34,887 nt of DNA from Acrocarpospora corrugata (GCF_009687845.1 NZ_BLAD01000053.1:1-34887); one strand, 5' to 3'; numbered from the stretch's first letter, positions 15,157 through 26,845 are shown. Notes: a model not told the origin generated them from the letters alone. Numbers and translations: made by a program.

Positions 15157-17085
15157 ATGAAGAAGAGGAACCGTGCCGAGCACTACGATCGGCTGACCCA
15201 TCCTCTGGTCAGGGAGAACGGCGAGCTGCGCCGGGCGACCTGGGAGGAGGCGCTCGACCGGGCCGCCGAGGGTTTCCGGCGCAACGTGGCCGCGCATGGT
15301 CCCGACACGTTCGCCATGTTGTCGTGCGCGCGCTCCACCAACGAGATGAACTACGTGGGCCAGAAGTTCACCCGGGTGGTGATGGGCACCAACAACGTCG
15401 ACTCGTGCAACCGCACCTGCCACGCGCCGAGCGTCGCCGGGCTCTCGGCGGCGTTCGGCAGCGGCGGCGGCACCTCGTCCTACCAGGAGGTGGAGGACGC
15501 CGACGTCATCCTCATGTGGGGGTCGGCGGCGCGGAACGCCCATCCGATCTTCTTCCAGCACGTGCTGAAGGGCATCCGTAAAGGGGCCCGGATGTTCGCC
15601 GTGGACCCGCGGCGGACGGGCACGGCTCAGTGGGCCGACCGGTGGCTCGGGCTGAACGTGGGCACCGACATCCCGCTGGCGCACGCGGTGGCCCGGGAGA
15701 TCATCCATGCCGGGCTGCACAACACGGTCTTCATCGAGCGGGCCACCGAGGGCTTCGCCGAGTTCGCGGCCTCGGTGGAACCGTGGACGCTGGGCGTGGC
15801 CGAGCAGGTCACCGGCGTCCCGGCGGCGGCGATCCGCGAGATGGCGCATGCCTACGCGCTGGCGGACCGGGCGCAGCTCTGCTGGACGCTGGGCATCACC
15901 GAGCATCACAACGCGACCGACAACGTGCGGGCGCTGATCAACCTGGCGCTGCTGACCGGGCATGTCGGGCGTTACGGTTCGGGGCTCTCGCCGCTGCGGG
16001 GGCAGAACAACGTGCAGGGCGGCGGCGACATGGGCGCCATCCCCAACCGGCTGCCCGGCTTCCAGGACATCCTGGATCCGGCGGTCCGGGCCCGGTTCGA
16101 GGCGGCCTGGCAGACCCCGATCCAGCCGCGGTACGGGCGGAATCTGACCGAGATGCTGGGGGGCATGGCCGACGGGGAGGTCACCGCCTGCTACCTCATC
16201 GGCGAGAATCCCGTGCAGTCCGAGGCCGACTCGCTGAGCTGCGTCAAGCGGCTCAGCATGCTCGACCACCTGGTGGTACAGGACATCTTCCTCACCAAGA
16301 CGGCGCAGATGGCCGACGTGGTGCTGCCGGCGGGGGCGGCCTGGTGCGAGAGCGACGGCACCTTCACCAACAGCGAGCGGCGGGTGCAGCGGGTGCGCAA
16401 GGCGCTGGTCCCGCCGGGTGAGGCGCGCGACGACATCTGGATCCTGTGCGAGCTGGCCCGCCGCCTCGGCCACGACTGGCGGTACGACAGCGCGGAGGAG
16501 GTATGGGACGAGGTCCGCGGCCTGTCCCCCGCGCACGCGGGCATGTCCTACCAGCGGCTGGCCGATCTGCAGGGCATCCAGTGGCCGTGCCCGTCGGATG
16601 ACTCGCTCGAACCGCCCTATCTGCACGGCCGACTGTGGGAGACCGACCCGGCCAAGCGCGGGCCGCTCGCGCCGTTCGCCCTGCTGAGGCACTCTCCCCC
16701 GGTGGACCTGCTCGACGAGGAGTATCCGCTGCGGCTCACCACCGGGCGGCGGCTGGACTCCTACAACACCGGCGTGCAGTCCTCCGGGTTCGCGTCGCCA
16801 CTGCGGCGGGGAGAGAACATCGAGCTCTCCCCCGAGGACGCGGAGCGGCTGGGCGTGGTGGCGGGTGAGGAGGTCAAGATCAGTTCGCGGCGTGGCAGCG
16901 TGGTCGCGCCGGTGTACATCGACCCGGCGCTGCGGCCCGGCCTGGTCTTCATGACCATGCATTTCCCGGACGAGGTCGACACGAACGCGCTGACCATTGA
17001 GGCCACCTGCCCGATCGCGGGCACGGCCGAGTTCAAGGCCGCCGCCGTCCGGGTCGATCGGCTCGTCGCCGCGAAGGCCGGGTGA
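15157..17085 (+). CDS. Formate dehydrogenase catalytic subunit lacking the N-terminal Fe-S domains
   Basis: The 642-residue molybdopterin oxidoreductase oxidises formate to CO2. It contains the bis-MGD binding domains (LMWGSAARNAHP, AVDPRRTGTAQWADRWL, GQNNVQGGGDMGA, YLIGENPVQSEADS) and a C-terminal molydopterin dinucleotide-binding domain (LRLTTGRRLDSYNTGVQS). The metal ligand is predicted as Cys88, followed by His89, in NRTCHAPSVAG, so it is a cysteine rather than a selenocysteine enzyme. The protein starts directly at the molybdopterin region. The usual N-terminal 2Fe-2S, two 4Fe-4S and Fe4S4 segments are missing and are found in the third gene of this operon. The ATG at 15157 has GGAGG ten bases upstream; an in-frame ATG at 15136 lacks a ribosome site. 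Confidence 0.9.
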   Translation: MKKRNRAEHYDRLTHPLVRENGELRRATWEEALDRAAEGFRRNVAAHGPDTFAMLSCARSTNEMNYVGQKFTRVVMGTNNVDSCNRTCHAPSVAGLSAAFGSGGGTSSYQEVEDADVILMWGSAARNAHPIFFQHVLKGIRKGARMFAVDPRRTGTAQWADRWLGLNVGTDIPLAHAVAREIIHAGLHNTVFIERATEGFAEFAASVEPWTLGVAEQVTGVPAAAIREMAHAYALADRAQLCWTLGITEHHNATDNVRALINLALLTGHVGRYGSGLSPLRGQNNVQGGGDMGAIPNRLPGFQDILDPAVRARFEAAWQTPIQPRYGRNLTEMLGGMADGEVTACYLIGENPVQSEADSLSCVKRLSMLDHLVVQDIFLTKTAQMADVVLPAGAAWCESDGTFTNSERRVQRVRKALVPPGEARDDIWILCELARRLGHDWRYDSAEEVWDEVRGLSPAHAGMSYQRLADLQGIQWPCPSDDSLEPPYLHGRLWETDPAKRGPLAPFALLRHSPPVDLLDEEYPLRLTTGRRLDSYNTGVQSSGFASPLRRGENIELSPEDAERLGVVAGEEVKISSRRGSVVAPVYIDPALRPGLVFMTMHFPDEVDTNALTIEATCPIAGTAEFKAAAVRVDRLVAAKAG

Positions 17086-17092
17086 CCGGCTC

Positions 17093-19158
<2,066 letters not shown>

Positions 19159-19162
<4 letters not shown>

Positions 19163-20028
19163 CGGTTCCGCTCCGCCCGCCGCGGCGGCTCATAGAGATC
19201 ACTGTCGACGGCGAGGCCGTCCGGGTTCCGGAGGGCGACACGATCCTGGACGCGTGCGCCGCCGCCGGGAAGGACATTCCGACCCTCTGCTACGGCGACA
19301 CGCTGACCCCCAAGAACGCGTGCCGGGTGTGCGTGGTGGAGGTGGAAGGCGCGCGCACGCTGGCGCCCGCCTGCTCGCGTAAGGCCGAGCCGGGCATGGT
19401 GGTCGGCACCGCGACCGAGCGGGCCAGGCACAGCCGGAAGGTCGTGCTTGAACTGCTCGCCTCGTCGGTGGATCTGTCCACCACACCGCGCGCGGCCGAG
19501 TGGATCGACGAGTACGGCGCGGACCCGGAACGGTTCGGGCCCGACGCCGCGACGGTCGCGCAGCCCGCCAAAGTGGACAACGAGCTGTATGTCCGCGACT
19601 ACGCGAAATGCATCCTCTGCTACAAGTGCGTGGACGCCTGCGGGGACCAGTGGCAGAACTCGTTCGCCATCGCCGTCTCCGGGCGGGGGTTCGACGCGGC
19701 GATCTCCACCGAGTTCGACGCGCCGCTCACCGACTCGGCCTGTGTGTACTGCGGGAACTGCGTGGAGGTGTGCCCGACCGGGGCGCTGTCGTTCAAGACC
19801 GAGTTCGACATGCGCGCGGCCGGGACGTGGGACGAGGACGAGCAGACGCAGACCACCACGATCTGCAGCTACTGCGGTGTGGGCTGCAACCTGACCCTGC
19901 ACGTCCAGGAGAACCGGATCGTCAAGGTGACCTCGCCGCACGACAATCCGGTCACCCACGGCAACCTGTGCATCAAGGGGCGCTTCGGGTTCCAGCACGT
20001 GCAGAACGTGGGCGCGTCCGATGGGTAG
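19159..20028 (+). CDS. Formate dehydrogenase iron-sulfur subunit carrying the detached N-terminal domains of the alpha subunit
   Basis: This 289-residue protein packs four cluster sites. A plant-type 2Fe-2S domain has cysteines 44, 55, 58 and 72. A two-cluster ferredoxin domain has CILCYKCVDAC (151-161) and CVYCGNCVEVC (195-205). A C-terminal Fe4S4 segment of molybdopterin oxidoreductases has cysteines 236, 239, 243 and 271 and the GNLCIKGRFGFQ motif. In usual NAD-linked FdhA proteins these precede the molybdopterin domain in one chain. Here that domain is encoded two genes upstream. The ATG overlaps the previous stop and has GAGGAGG upstream. It should wire the Mo centre to the NuoEF-like subunit. 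The chain ends cleanly after the Fe4S4 motif, so this looks like a true split rather than a frameshift. Confidence 0.9.
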
Positions 20029-20848
20029 GGTCACCGTTCAGCGCCGGATCCTGCGCATCCGGGAGTCCGGCGGCAGCCGTCCGATGGATCTGCTGGCGGC
20101 CGAGGAACCGTTGGAGATCAGGCTCAACGGCACCCCGCTGACCATCACGATGCGCACGCCCGGGGATGACTTCGACCTGGCGGCCGGGTTCCTGGTCAGT
20201 GAGGGGGCCGTGGGGGCGGCTGGAGACATCGAGTCCATCCGGTACTGCGCGGGTGCGACGCAGGATGGGCGGAATACGTACAACGTCTTGGATGTGCGGC
20301 TTGCGCCTTGGGTGCGGCCGATGGCGACCTCGCTGGAGCGTAACTTCTACACGACGTCGTCGTGCGGGGTGTGCGGGAAGGCGTCGCTGGACGCCGTGCG
20401 TACGGTCGCGCGCTGGGAGGTGGCCGACGATCCGATCACCATGAATCCTTCGGTGATCTCGGAGCTGCCGGATCGATTGCGCGCCGCGCAGCGGGTGTTC
20501 GACCGGACCGGTGGTTTACACGCGGCCGGGCTGTTCACACCCGGGGGCGTCCCGCTCTGCGTGCGCGAGGACGTCGGCCGGCACAACGCGGTCGACAAGC
20601 TGGTCGGCTGGGCGCTCCGCGAGGGCATGCTGCCGTTGAGCTCGACGGCGCTGATGGTGTCCGGGCGCGCGTCCTTCGAACTGGTGCAGAAGGCGGTGAT
20701 GGCGGGCATCCCCGTGCTCGCCGCCGTGTCCGCGCCCTCGTCGCTCGCCGTGGAACTCGCGGCCGAGTCCGGGCTCACCCTGCTCGGGTTCGTCCGGGGG
20801 AACTCCATGAACGTGTACACGGGAGAGGCCAGGCTGGGCGCCCAATGA
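20021..20848 (+). CDS. fdhD: Formate dehydrogenase accessory sulfurtransferase
   Basis: FdhD (275 residues, usual length) transfers sulfur from a cysteine desulfurase to the molybdenum cofactor of formate dehydrogenase, which is required for activity. The signature cysteines are in SSCGVCGK. The cofactor-binding region includes FTPGGVPLCVREDVGRHNAVDKL and MVSGRASFELVQKA, and the chain ends with GFVRGNSMNVYTG. The ATG lies inside the end of the preceding gene (8-base overlap), so the four fdh genes are one translational unit. Its presence supports the view that the split enzyme is a working formate dehydrogenase rather than another member of the oxidoreductase family. Confidence 0.95.
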   Translation: MGRVTVQRRILRIRESGGSRPMDLLAAEEPLEIRLNGTPLTITMRTPGDDFDLAAGFLVSEGAVGAAGDIESIRYCAGATQDGRNTYNVLDVRLAPWVRPMATSLERNFYTTSSCGVCGKASLDAVRTVARWEVADDPITMNPSVISELPDRLRAAQRVFDRTGGLHAAGLFTPGGVPLCVREDVGRHNAVDKLVGWALREGMLPLSSTALMVSGRASFELVQKAVMAGIPVLAAVSAPSSLAVELAAESGLTLLGFVRGNSMNVYTGEARLGAQ

Positions 20849-20924
20849 ACGTCACTCCGGTGCAGTCACCACCATCCTTCGACCAGGGGCATAGGTCGAC
20901 GGCCGCTTCGCCGGGGTGACCGAC

Positions 20925-20971
20925 GGGATGCCGGTCGGCGATCCTTCGCCCCCTTCGCCGCCCGGCATCCC
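20925..20971 (+). terminator. Possible terminator of the fdh operon
   Basis: GGGATGCCGG at 20925-20934 pairs perfectly with CCGGCATCCC at 20962-20971 across a 27-base loop. It begins 76 bp after the fdhD stop. There is no U-tract, so support is moderate. The rest of 20849-21045 contains no convincing gene. Confidence 0.4.
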
Positions 20972-21045
20972 CGAACGCGCCCGAGAGTTGTTCACACCGG
21001 GAACCGTCCACCCCGAGAGCGTTCTCACCCAAAACCGTTCACACC

Positions 21046-21154
21046 GAGCTGTTCACGCCGGAGCCGTTCACGCCGGAGCCGCTCACACCAGGAGCCGCTC
21101 ACACCAGGAGCCGCTCACACCAGGAGCCGCTCACACCAGGAGCCGCTCACGCGG
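21046..21154. repeat. Tandem 15/16-bp minisatellite with a palindromic core
   Basis: Seven units of 15-16 bp lie head to tail. Four consecutive ones are identical GAGCCGCTCACACCAG (21076-21139). The first two are 15-bp GAGC(T/C)GTTCACGCCG variants and the last is truncated. Each core, GAGCCGCTC, is an odd palindrome. Looser copies extend leftwards to about 20990. The array runs into the last codons of the methyltransferase gene. Confidence 0.9.
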
Positions 21155-21935
21155 TGCAGATGATTTCGCCGTGGAGGACCGAGAGCCAGCCGTCGGGGGA
21201 GGCCGCCCAGGTGCGCCAGCCTTCGGCGATGCGGTCCAGGTCGGCCGTGGTGGCGCCGGAGGCGAGGGCCTGGCGGGCGATGGCGGAGGCGCGGACGCGG
21301 TCGGCCCACATACCACCCCACCAGGCGCGGTCTTCGGGGTTGGCGAAACACCAGGTCGAGGAGGTGGCGGTGACCTGCTTGAAGCCGGCTTCGCGGGCCC
21401 AGGAGAGCAGGAAGCGGCCCGCGTTGGGCTCGCCGCCGTTGGCTCGGGCGAGTTTCCGGTAGAGGGCGAGCCATTCGTCCAGTTCGGGGACCGAGGGGAA
21501 CCAGGTGAAGCCGTCGTAGTCACTGTCGCGCACGGCGACGATCCCGCCGGGGCGGCCCACGCGGCGCATTTCGCGCAACGCCTGGACAGGGTCGGCGACG
21601 TGCTGCAGTACCTGGTGGGCGTGCACGACGTCGAAGGACGCGTCGGGGAAGTCCAGCGCGTGCACGTCGGCCACGGCGAAGTCGATGTTGTCCTGGCCTC
21701 GGGCGGCCGCCTCGGCGCGGGCGAGGTCGAGTTCGTCCTCGCCGATCTCGGTGGCCGTCACCCGGCCGACCCGGGTGGCCAGGTCGACGGTGATCGTGCC
21801 GGGGCCACAGCCGACGTCCAGCAGCGACAGGCCCGGCCGCAGGTGCGGGAGCAGGTGGGCGGCCGAGTTCTCGGCGGTACGCCAGCGGTGGGATCGCAGC
21901 ACCGACTCGTGATGGCCATGCGTGTAAACACTCAT
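21147..21935 (-). CDS. Class I SAM-dependent methyltransferase
   Basis: The 262-residue protein has a Rossmann-type methyltransferase domain at about 35-150. Motif I is LLDVGCGPGTITVDLA, the acidic end of strand 2 is in ATEIGEDELDLARAEAA, and motif IV is FDVVHAHQVLQHVADP, followed by LREMRRVGRPGGIVAV. The C-terminal third is helical and tryptophan-rich. The overall pattern resembles UbiE/Coq5-like small-molecule methyltransferases; the substrate is unknown. The final codons and stop lie in the last unit of the minisatellite, which may have altered the C-terminus. It is 62 bp downstream of the DUF4236 gene on the same strand. The start ATG has no strong ribosome site. Confidence 0.88.
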   Translation of the reverse strand: MSVYTHGHHESVLRSHRWRTAENSAAHLLPHLRPGLSLLDVGCGPGTITVDLATRVGRVTATEIGEDELDLARAEAAARGQDNIDFAVADVHALDFPDASFDVVHAHQVLQHVADPVQALREMRRVGRPGGIVAVRDSDYDGFTWFPSVPELDEWLALYRKLARANGGEPNAGRFLLSWAREAGFKQVTATSSTWCFANPEDRAWWGGMWADRVRASAIARQALASGATTADLDRIAEGWRTWAASPDGWLSVLHGEIICTA

Positions 21936-21997
21936 GGCCGGAGATTAGCAGCCGTCTTACATTTCAAGAAAGAATGTCCCATATTTCGAGACAACTG

Positions 21998-22201
21998 CTA
22001 GTAGTAGTACCTCCGGCGGGGTTTGCCGACGGTCTTGCTGAGGTGAAAGCCGCCGGGGAGCCTGAGGGTCACGTGGCGTCGGCCGTCCGGGGTGCTCGTG
22101 ACGTGGAAGCGGCGGTTGCCGAAGCTGTGGCCGACCCCGTGCCGGGAGAGGTTGAGCCGGAACGGCCCGATCTCGATTGACTTCCGGTAGTGCCAGCCCA
22201 T
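21998..22201 (-). CDS. DUF4236-type small protein (67 aa)
   Basis: The protein begins MGWHYRKSIEIGPFRLNLSR and continues GVGHSFGNRRFHVT, the pattern of the DUF4236 domain (a short beta-rich segment of unknown function beginning F-x-R/K-K-S). It ends in a basic tail with three tyrosines. The ATG at 22201 was chosen because the domain begins there; a GTG directly before it, after AGGGGGAG, is also possible. It shares an upstream region with the divergent EF-Tu gene. The function is not known for this family, and the context gives no clue. Confidence 0.7.
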   Translation of the reverse strand: MGWHYRKSIEIGPFRLNLSRHGVGHSFGNRRFHVTSTPDGRRHVTLRLPGGFHLSKTVGKPRRRYYY

Positions 22202-22283
22202 CACTCCCCCTGAGATCGTCTTGCTGGGAAAACGTCCCACGCTCAACGGGAAGTTCCCGGAAAATGAGTTGCCCAAGCTCAGG

Positions 22284-22348
22284 GGCGTACCGGATGATCT
22301 GTCCCATGTTCCGGTACGCCGCCCTGCCTACGCCCGCCTTCGCGGGCG
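22284..22348 (+). promoter_or_regulatory. Hairpins in the leader region of the second EF-Tu gene
   Basis: A perfect 11-bp stem (22284-22294 with 22310-22320, 15-base loop) is followed by a perfect 7-bp stem with a CTTC loop (22331-22348). They lie 130-190 bp before the EF-Tu start and could be a leader control structure or a terminator. No gene is visible between 22202 and 22476. Confidence 0.4.
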
Positions 22349-22476
22349 CGCCGGCGCGTGCCCTGGTGCGATTCGACGGCGTCGAGCGCTGACCCTTTCC
22401 CGTGCGTCCTGGTGACCCGGCGGGGAGGGGTCGAAGCCACGCGGGTCACACGGAATCTGCACCAAAGGAAAGGGAC

Positions 22477-23643
<1,167 letters not shown>

Positions 23644-23648
23644 CGACA

Positions 23649-23688
23649 CCGCGCCGAGCGGGATTCGATCGAGTCCCGCTCGGCGCGG
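23649..23688 (+). terminator. Strong terminator after the second EF-Tu gene
   Basis: A perfect 15-bp GC-rich stem (23649-23663 with 23674-23688) with a 10-base loop starts 5 bp after the EF-Tu stop and is followed by TT. The gene is thus monocistronic. Confidence 0.85.
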
Positions 23689-23800
23689 TTGGTGATGGCC
23701 AGGATCTCGCTCGTCGTGGTCAATGAAGATCCCCCCGATGACGTCAAGCCCACCCGAATCTCGCTCCGCATGGTCGATTCCACGGCATACAGTGGTCGGC

Positions 23801-24166
23801 ATGATGGGGGCTATGGCGCAGATTGTCGTCGACTGCCGAGTTCCGGAGGAACTGGCGGAGTTCTGGGTTCGTGTCGTCGGTGGGGTGGTGGTGCATCGCG
23901 ATCCGGGATGGTCGTATGTGGATCCGCCCGCAGGGGTGCGAATCGCCTTTCAGCGGGTGCCGGAGGGCAAGGTCACGAAGAACCGGCTTCACTTGGATGT
24001 CACGGTCGATGATGTGGAAGCAGCCGCGAAAGACGCGATGCTCGCGGGGGCGTCCCCTGTCGGGGTTGTGCAACGCGATGCGCAAGGGGCGTTTCAGGTG
24101 ATTCAGGATCCTGAGGGCAATGAGTTCTGTTTCGTATCCACGGATGGCGTCACTCCATCCAGATGA
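23801..24166 (+). CDS. VOC/glyoxalase-like domain protein
   Basis: This 121-residue protein matches the small glyoxalase-like (Glyoxalase_6) VOC proteins common in actinobacteria. It has VVDCRVPEELAEFWVRVVGG at the start, then IAFQRVPEGKVTKNRLHLDV and a closing FQVIQDPEGNEFCFV. VOC proteins bind a metal and act as lyases, dioxygenases or resistance proteins; no specific substrate can be assigned. Start is uncertain: ATGs occur at 23801, 23804 and 23813 and none has a ribosome site. A TACAGT hexamer at 23788-23793 is placed to start a leaderless mRNA at the first ATG, which I chose for that reason. It converges with the next gene. Confidence 0.8.
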   Translation: MMGAMAQIVVDCRVPEELAEFWVRVVGGVVVHRDPGWSYVDPPAGVRIAFQRVPEGKVTKNRLHLDVTVDDVEAAAKDAMLAGASPVGVVQRDAQGAFQVIQDPEGNEFCFVSTDGVTPSR

Positions 24167-24863
24167 AACCGCCGAAGCGGCCCGTGCGGGCGTCTCGCCG
24201 ATAGGAGTACAGGTCCGGCGTTTCTATCGTGCAGCGGTCGTCGTGGCGGATGTCGGTGACGTTGGCCTTCTTCAGCTGGGCCTCGATCGCCGCGCGAATG
24301 TCCACGGCCGGCGTCCCCTGCCGCGTCGTCGACCACGCCTCCGGCACCGTCCGGGCGACGTCCTCCCGCATCTCGGCCGGCACCTCGTAACAGAGCCCGC
24401 ACGCGGCGGGCCCGATCAGCGCCACCATCTGGTACGGCTCCGCCCCCCGCGTCGCCATCGCCTCGACCAGCGCCAGAACCACACCCAACTGCGTCCCCGG
24501 ACGCCCGGAATGCGCCACACCGACCACCCGCGCGACCGGATCAGCCAGCAGAACCGGCGCGCAGTCGGCCACGAGCACGTTCAACGCCAGCCCCGGCTCA
24601 GTGGTGTAAATACCATCCAACGGCGGCGGATCATCACCAAACGGCTCGGCGACATATCGCACATCACGCCCATGAACCTGACGCATCATTACCACGCGAG
24701 CGGGATCAACCCCCAGCTCAACGGCCGTATCCCGACGATTGCGCATAACCGCGTCAACATCATCCCCGACCGCCCCGCCAAGGTTCCGCGACGTGTACGG
24801 CTCGGCGCTGACCCCGCCATGCCGATCAGTGATCACCGCGTGAATTCCCCTAGCCAAGAGCAC
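24150..24863 (-). CDS. PgeF/YfiH laccase-domain protein (polyphenol oxidase family)
   Basis: The 237-residue protein belongs to the YfiH/PgeF family, characterised as a peptidoglycan-editing or purine-nucleoside-processing enzyme. The metal-binding triad is visible: His in MMRQVHGRDV, Cys in LVADCAPVLLAD and His in VGVAHSGRPG. The usual HAGWRG motif is altered to HSGRPG, losing the tryptophan. The C-terminus ends YSYRRDARTGRFGGFIW, as in the family. The GTG at 24863 opens the frame, with no strong ribosome site. In actinobacteria the standard copy lies next to ftsZ; this one is isolated and may be a paralogue with another substrate. It overlaps the end of the VOC gene by 17 bp, tail to tail. 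Confidence 0.87.
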   Translation of the reverse strand: MLLARGIHAVITDRHGGVSAEPYTSRNLGGAVGDDVDAVMRNRRDTAVELGVDPARVVMMRQVHGRDVRYVAEPFGDDPPPLDGIYTTEPGLALNVLVADCAPVLLADPVARVVGVAHSGRPGTQLGVVLALVEAMATRGAEPYQMVALIGPAACGLCYEVPAEMREDVARTVPEAWSTTRQGTPAVDIRAAIEAQLKKANVTDIRHDDRCTIETPDLYSYRRDARTGRFGGFIWME

Positions 24864-25155
24864 CGAACGAGCTTACCAACCAGTCCCCCACCACCCTGCG
24901 GACCAACGACCGAGCCACCACCAAACCGAACCCGACCCCATCCACCACGCCAGAATCCGCCATGCGGCGCCGCACGCAAATAGCACTCGGCCCGCCTGAC
25001 CTACGCGATCAGGAACCGGGTGCCGACCTCCACGATCTCCCGCGCACCACGGCCATGCGGTGCCCACGCATGACACGCCGCAACCCCACCACGCGATGCC
25101 CACGCATAACCACGAATATCAGGACACGGCCCATCACCCGATAACCGGGACGCGA
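24864..25155. other. Intergenic region with no recognisable feature
   Basis: The plus strand is C- and A-rich with several short loosely repeated stretches around 25050-25110. No frame with coding character, RNA gene or clear hairpin is visible. Confidence 0.4.
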
Positions 25156-25662
25156 CTACCCGACCAGGGACAGAACCTGCTTCGCCACCTCGTGGATTGG
25201 CCGGTCGTCGTTCATCACGATGTGGTCTTCCAAGGCGGCCCGTTCGACTTGCGCCGTGAACTCATCCATTTCGGACAAATGGCCTGCGAGGGTCGCGCCG
25301 GAATCGCGGGAGCGGAGGCGTTGCCTGATCCGTTCCGGTGCGGCGGTCAGGCGGACAACGGTGATGGAGACGCCGGGGAGCGCCCGGCGGACAGCTGCCA
25401 GGTGGCCGGGCTTCAGGAGAGCACGAGCCAGGACAAGATGGCGGATTCCAGCGGCCTGGTAGTTATGCCAGACCGCGGCAAGGTTGGTTTCAAGCAATCC
25501 GTGAACATCCATCGAAGGACCGCACCAGCAAAGCCAGTCGAGATCGATCACGGCATAGGGAACGCCGCTCTCGTGGAGGATCTCGCCGATCTCAGTGGCG
25601 ACGGCGGTCTTACCGGCCCCCAGGCCACCGGTGAGCAACACAGCCTTGATCACGAGGGACAC
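25156..25662 (-). CDS. Small P-loop nucleotide kinase-like protein (168 aa)
   Basis: The chain starts with a strand and Walker A motif, VLLTGGLGAGKTAVATEI, followed by VIDLDWLCW, which fits the acidic base-contacting position of adenylate/gluconate kinase-like folds. A lid-like arginine-rich helix, ERIRQRLRSRDSGATL, lies near residues 110-125. It is related to small-molecule kinases and AAA_33-type proteins annotated as adenylyl-sulfate kinase or chloramphenicol phosphotransferase-like. The substrate is not evident. The GTG at 25662 is the first start; another GTG three codons downstream is possible. There is no operon partner on either side. Confidence 0.75.
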   Translation of the reverse strand: MSLVIKAVLLTGGLGAGKTAVATEIGEILHESGVPYAVIDLDWLCWCGPSMDVHGLLETNLAAVWHNYQAAGIRHLVLARALLKPGHLAAVRRALPGVSITVVRLTAAPERIRQRLRSRDSGATLAGHLSEMDEFTAQVERAALEDHIVMNDDRPIHEVAKQVLSLVG

Positions 25663-25869
25663 GCCCCGGCGACGGGCACCTTCGGAACGCGGCGCACAGT
25701 CGATCTCCCAACCTGTCCCAGGACCAAACCGGCCACCACAGTAAGCGCTCGGGGACTTCTTCGGCGAGACGCAAATGGTGTCGAACAGATCGAGAATCCT
25801 GCCAAGTTACTCACCGATATTCCGCGCCGTTCACGCAGGTGATGGCACTCACCGCATCGGCGCCAACGA

Positions 25870-25975
25870 GGCCTCTTCGGGCAGAGTGGGCGTTTTGTGC
25901 TCGTACGCCCCGGTCGCGGTCGCTGGCGGTGGCGATCACGGCCTCTTCGGGCAGAGCGGGCGTTTCTGTGCTCGT
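25870..25975. repeat. Direct repeat pair of about 35 bp in an intergenic region
   Basis: Nearly identical copies occupy 25870-25904 and 25940-25975, differing by one substitution and a small change in a T-run. The offset is 70 bp. They fill much of the gap between the kinase and the PLP-enzyme gene (25663-25990), which otherwise shows no gene. Confidence 0.8.
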
Positions 25976-25990
25976 GGTGGACCGGCTGCG

Positions 25991-26845
25991 TCATTGGTGG
26001 CTGGAGCCGGTGATGACCGCGACCACGGTTGTGCCGGGGGAGAAGGTGCCTGACGCGATCATGTCCAGGAGGCCGTACATCATCTTGGCGACGTAGATGC
26101 GGTCCAGGCGGATGCCGTGGCGGTGGTCGAAGTCTTCGATGAATGTGGAGAGTTCGGGGGTGGTGCGGGCGTAGCCGCCGAAATGGTACGTGGTTTCGAG
26201 GTGCCAGTTGGGGGTGGGGTGGCCGAGGGTTTCGTGTTGGAGGCGGGTGATTTCGTTGGTTAAGTAGGTGGCGCCGCGTAAGGCGGGGAAGCCGATGGCT
26301 CGTTGGCCGGGGGTGAGGCCGGCGGCGATTCCGGCGAGGGTGCCGCCGGTGCCGACGGGGCAGCAGATCACATCGAAGGGGATATAGGCCGAAATTTCGG
26401 CTGGTAACTCCATACATCCGCGGACGGCCGCCGGGTTGGAACCGCCCTCGGGCAGGATCCGATAACCGGGATATTCGCCGCGTAACCAATCAAGAACCTC
26501 AGGCGTGTGCTTAAGCCGATAAGTCGCGCGATCGAGGTATCTGAGCCGCATCCCCCGCCGGACGGCCTCCCCCAGCACCGGGTTCAACGGCAACCGCTCT
26601 TCCCCCCGGATCACTCCAACCGTCTCAAACCCATACCTCTCCCCCGCAACCGCCACAGCCCGCACATGGTTCGAATACGCCCCACCGAACGTCAGCACCG
26701 CCCCCGGCCCCACGTTGTACTTCAACTTCCTCCACTTATTTCCCGAAATATCACCCCCGATCAGGTCGTCGCGCTTCAACCACACCCGCACCGCACCCAC
26801 CCGATCGTCCCCCAGCAGCACAACCGGTGACTCCACCTCACTCAC
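25991..26845 (-). CDS. PLP-dependent ACC deaminase / D-cysteine desulfhydrase family protein
   Basis: About 284 residues of the fold type II PLP enzyme family. The PLP lysine lies in DISGNKWRKLKYN, then come LTFGGAYSNHV, the GTGGTLAG phosphate-binding turn and a final VVAVITGSSH. Relatives deaminate 1-aminocyclopropane-1-carboxylate or desulfurate D-cysteine to pyruvate, ammonia and H2S; the two cannot be separated by eye. The frame is open to a GTG at 26914, but that codon is two bases from the divergent galK ATG and lies across its ribosome site. I therefore prefer the GTG at 26845, just before the conserved start of the domain. A short, weakly supported leader is possible. Confidence 0.82.
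   Translation of the reverse strand: MSEVESPVVLLGDDRVGAVRVWLKRDDLIGGDISGNKWRKLKYNVGPGAVLTFGGAYSNHVRAVAVAGERYGFETVGVIRGEERLPLNPVLGEAVRRGMRLRYLDRATYRLKHTPEVLDWLRGEYPGYRILPEGGSNPAAVRGCMELPAEISAYIPFDVICCPVGTGGTLAGIAAGLTPGQRAIGFPALRGATYLTNEITRLQHETLGHPTPNWHLETTYHFGGYARTTPELSTFIEDFDHRHGIRLDRIYVAKMMYGLLDMIASGTFSPGTTVVAVITGSSHQ

Noticed and set aside
15418-15426. Selenocysteine at the formate dehydrogenase active site
   Set aside because: The codon in the NRTCHAPSV motif is TGC (cysteine), not an in-frame TGA, and no reading-through is needed.
21046-21154. Possible CRISPR array
   Set aside because: Units are 15-16 bp, directly adjacent with no unique spacers, and no cas genes are present; it is a minisatellite.
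23785-23795. A CATACAGTGGT sequence resembling the locus operator
   Set aside because: It matches only one half of the palindrome, lies outside the catabolic locus, and is better read as a TACAGT -10 box for the VOC gene.
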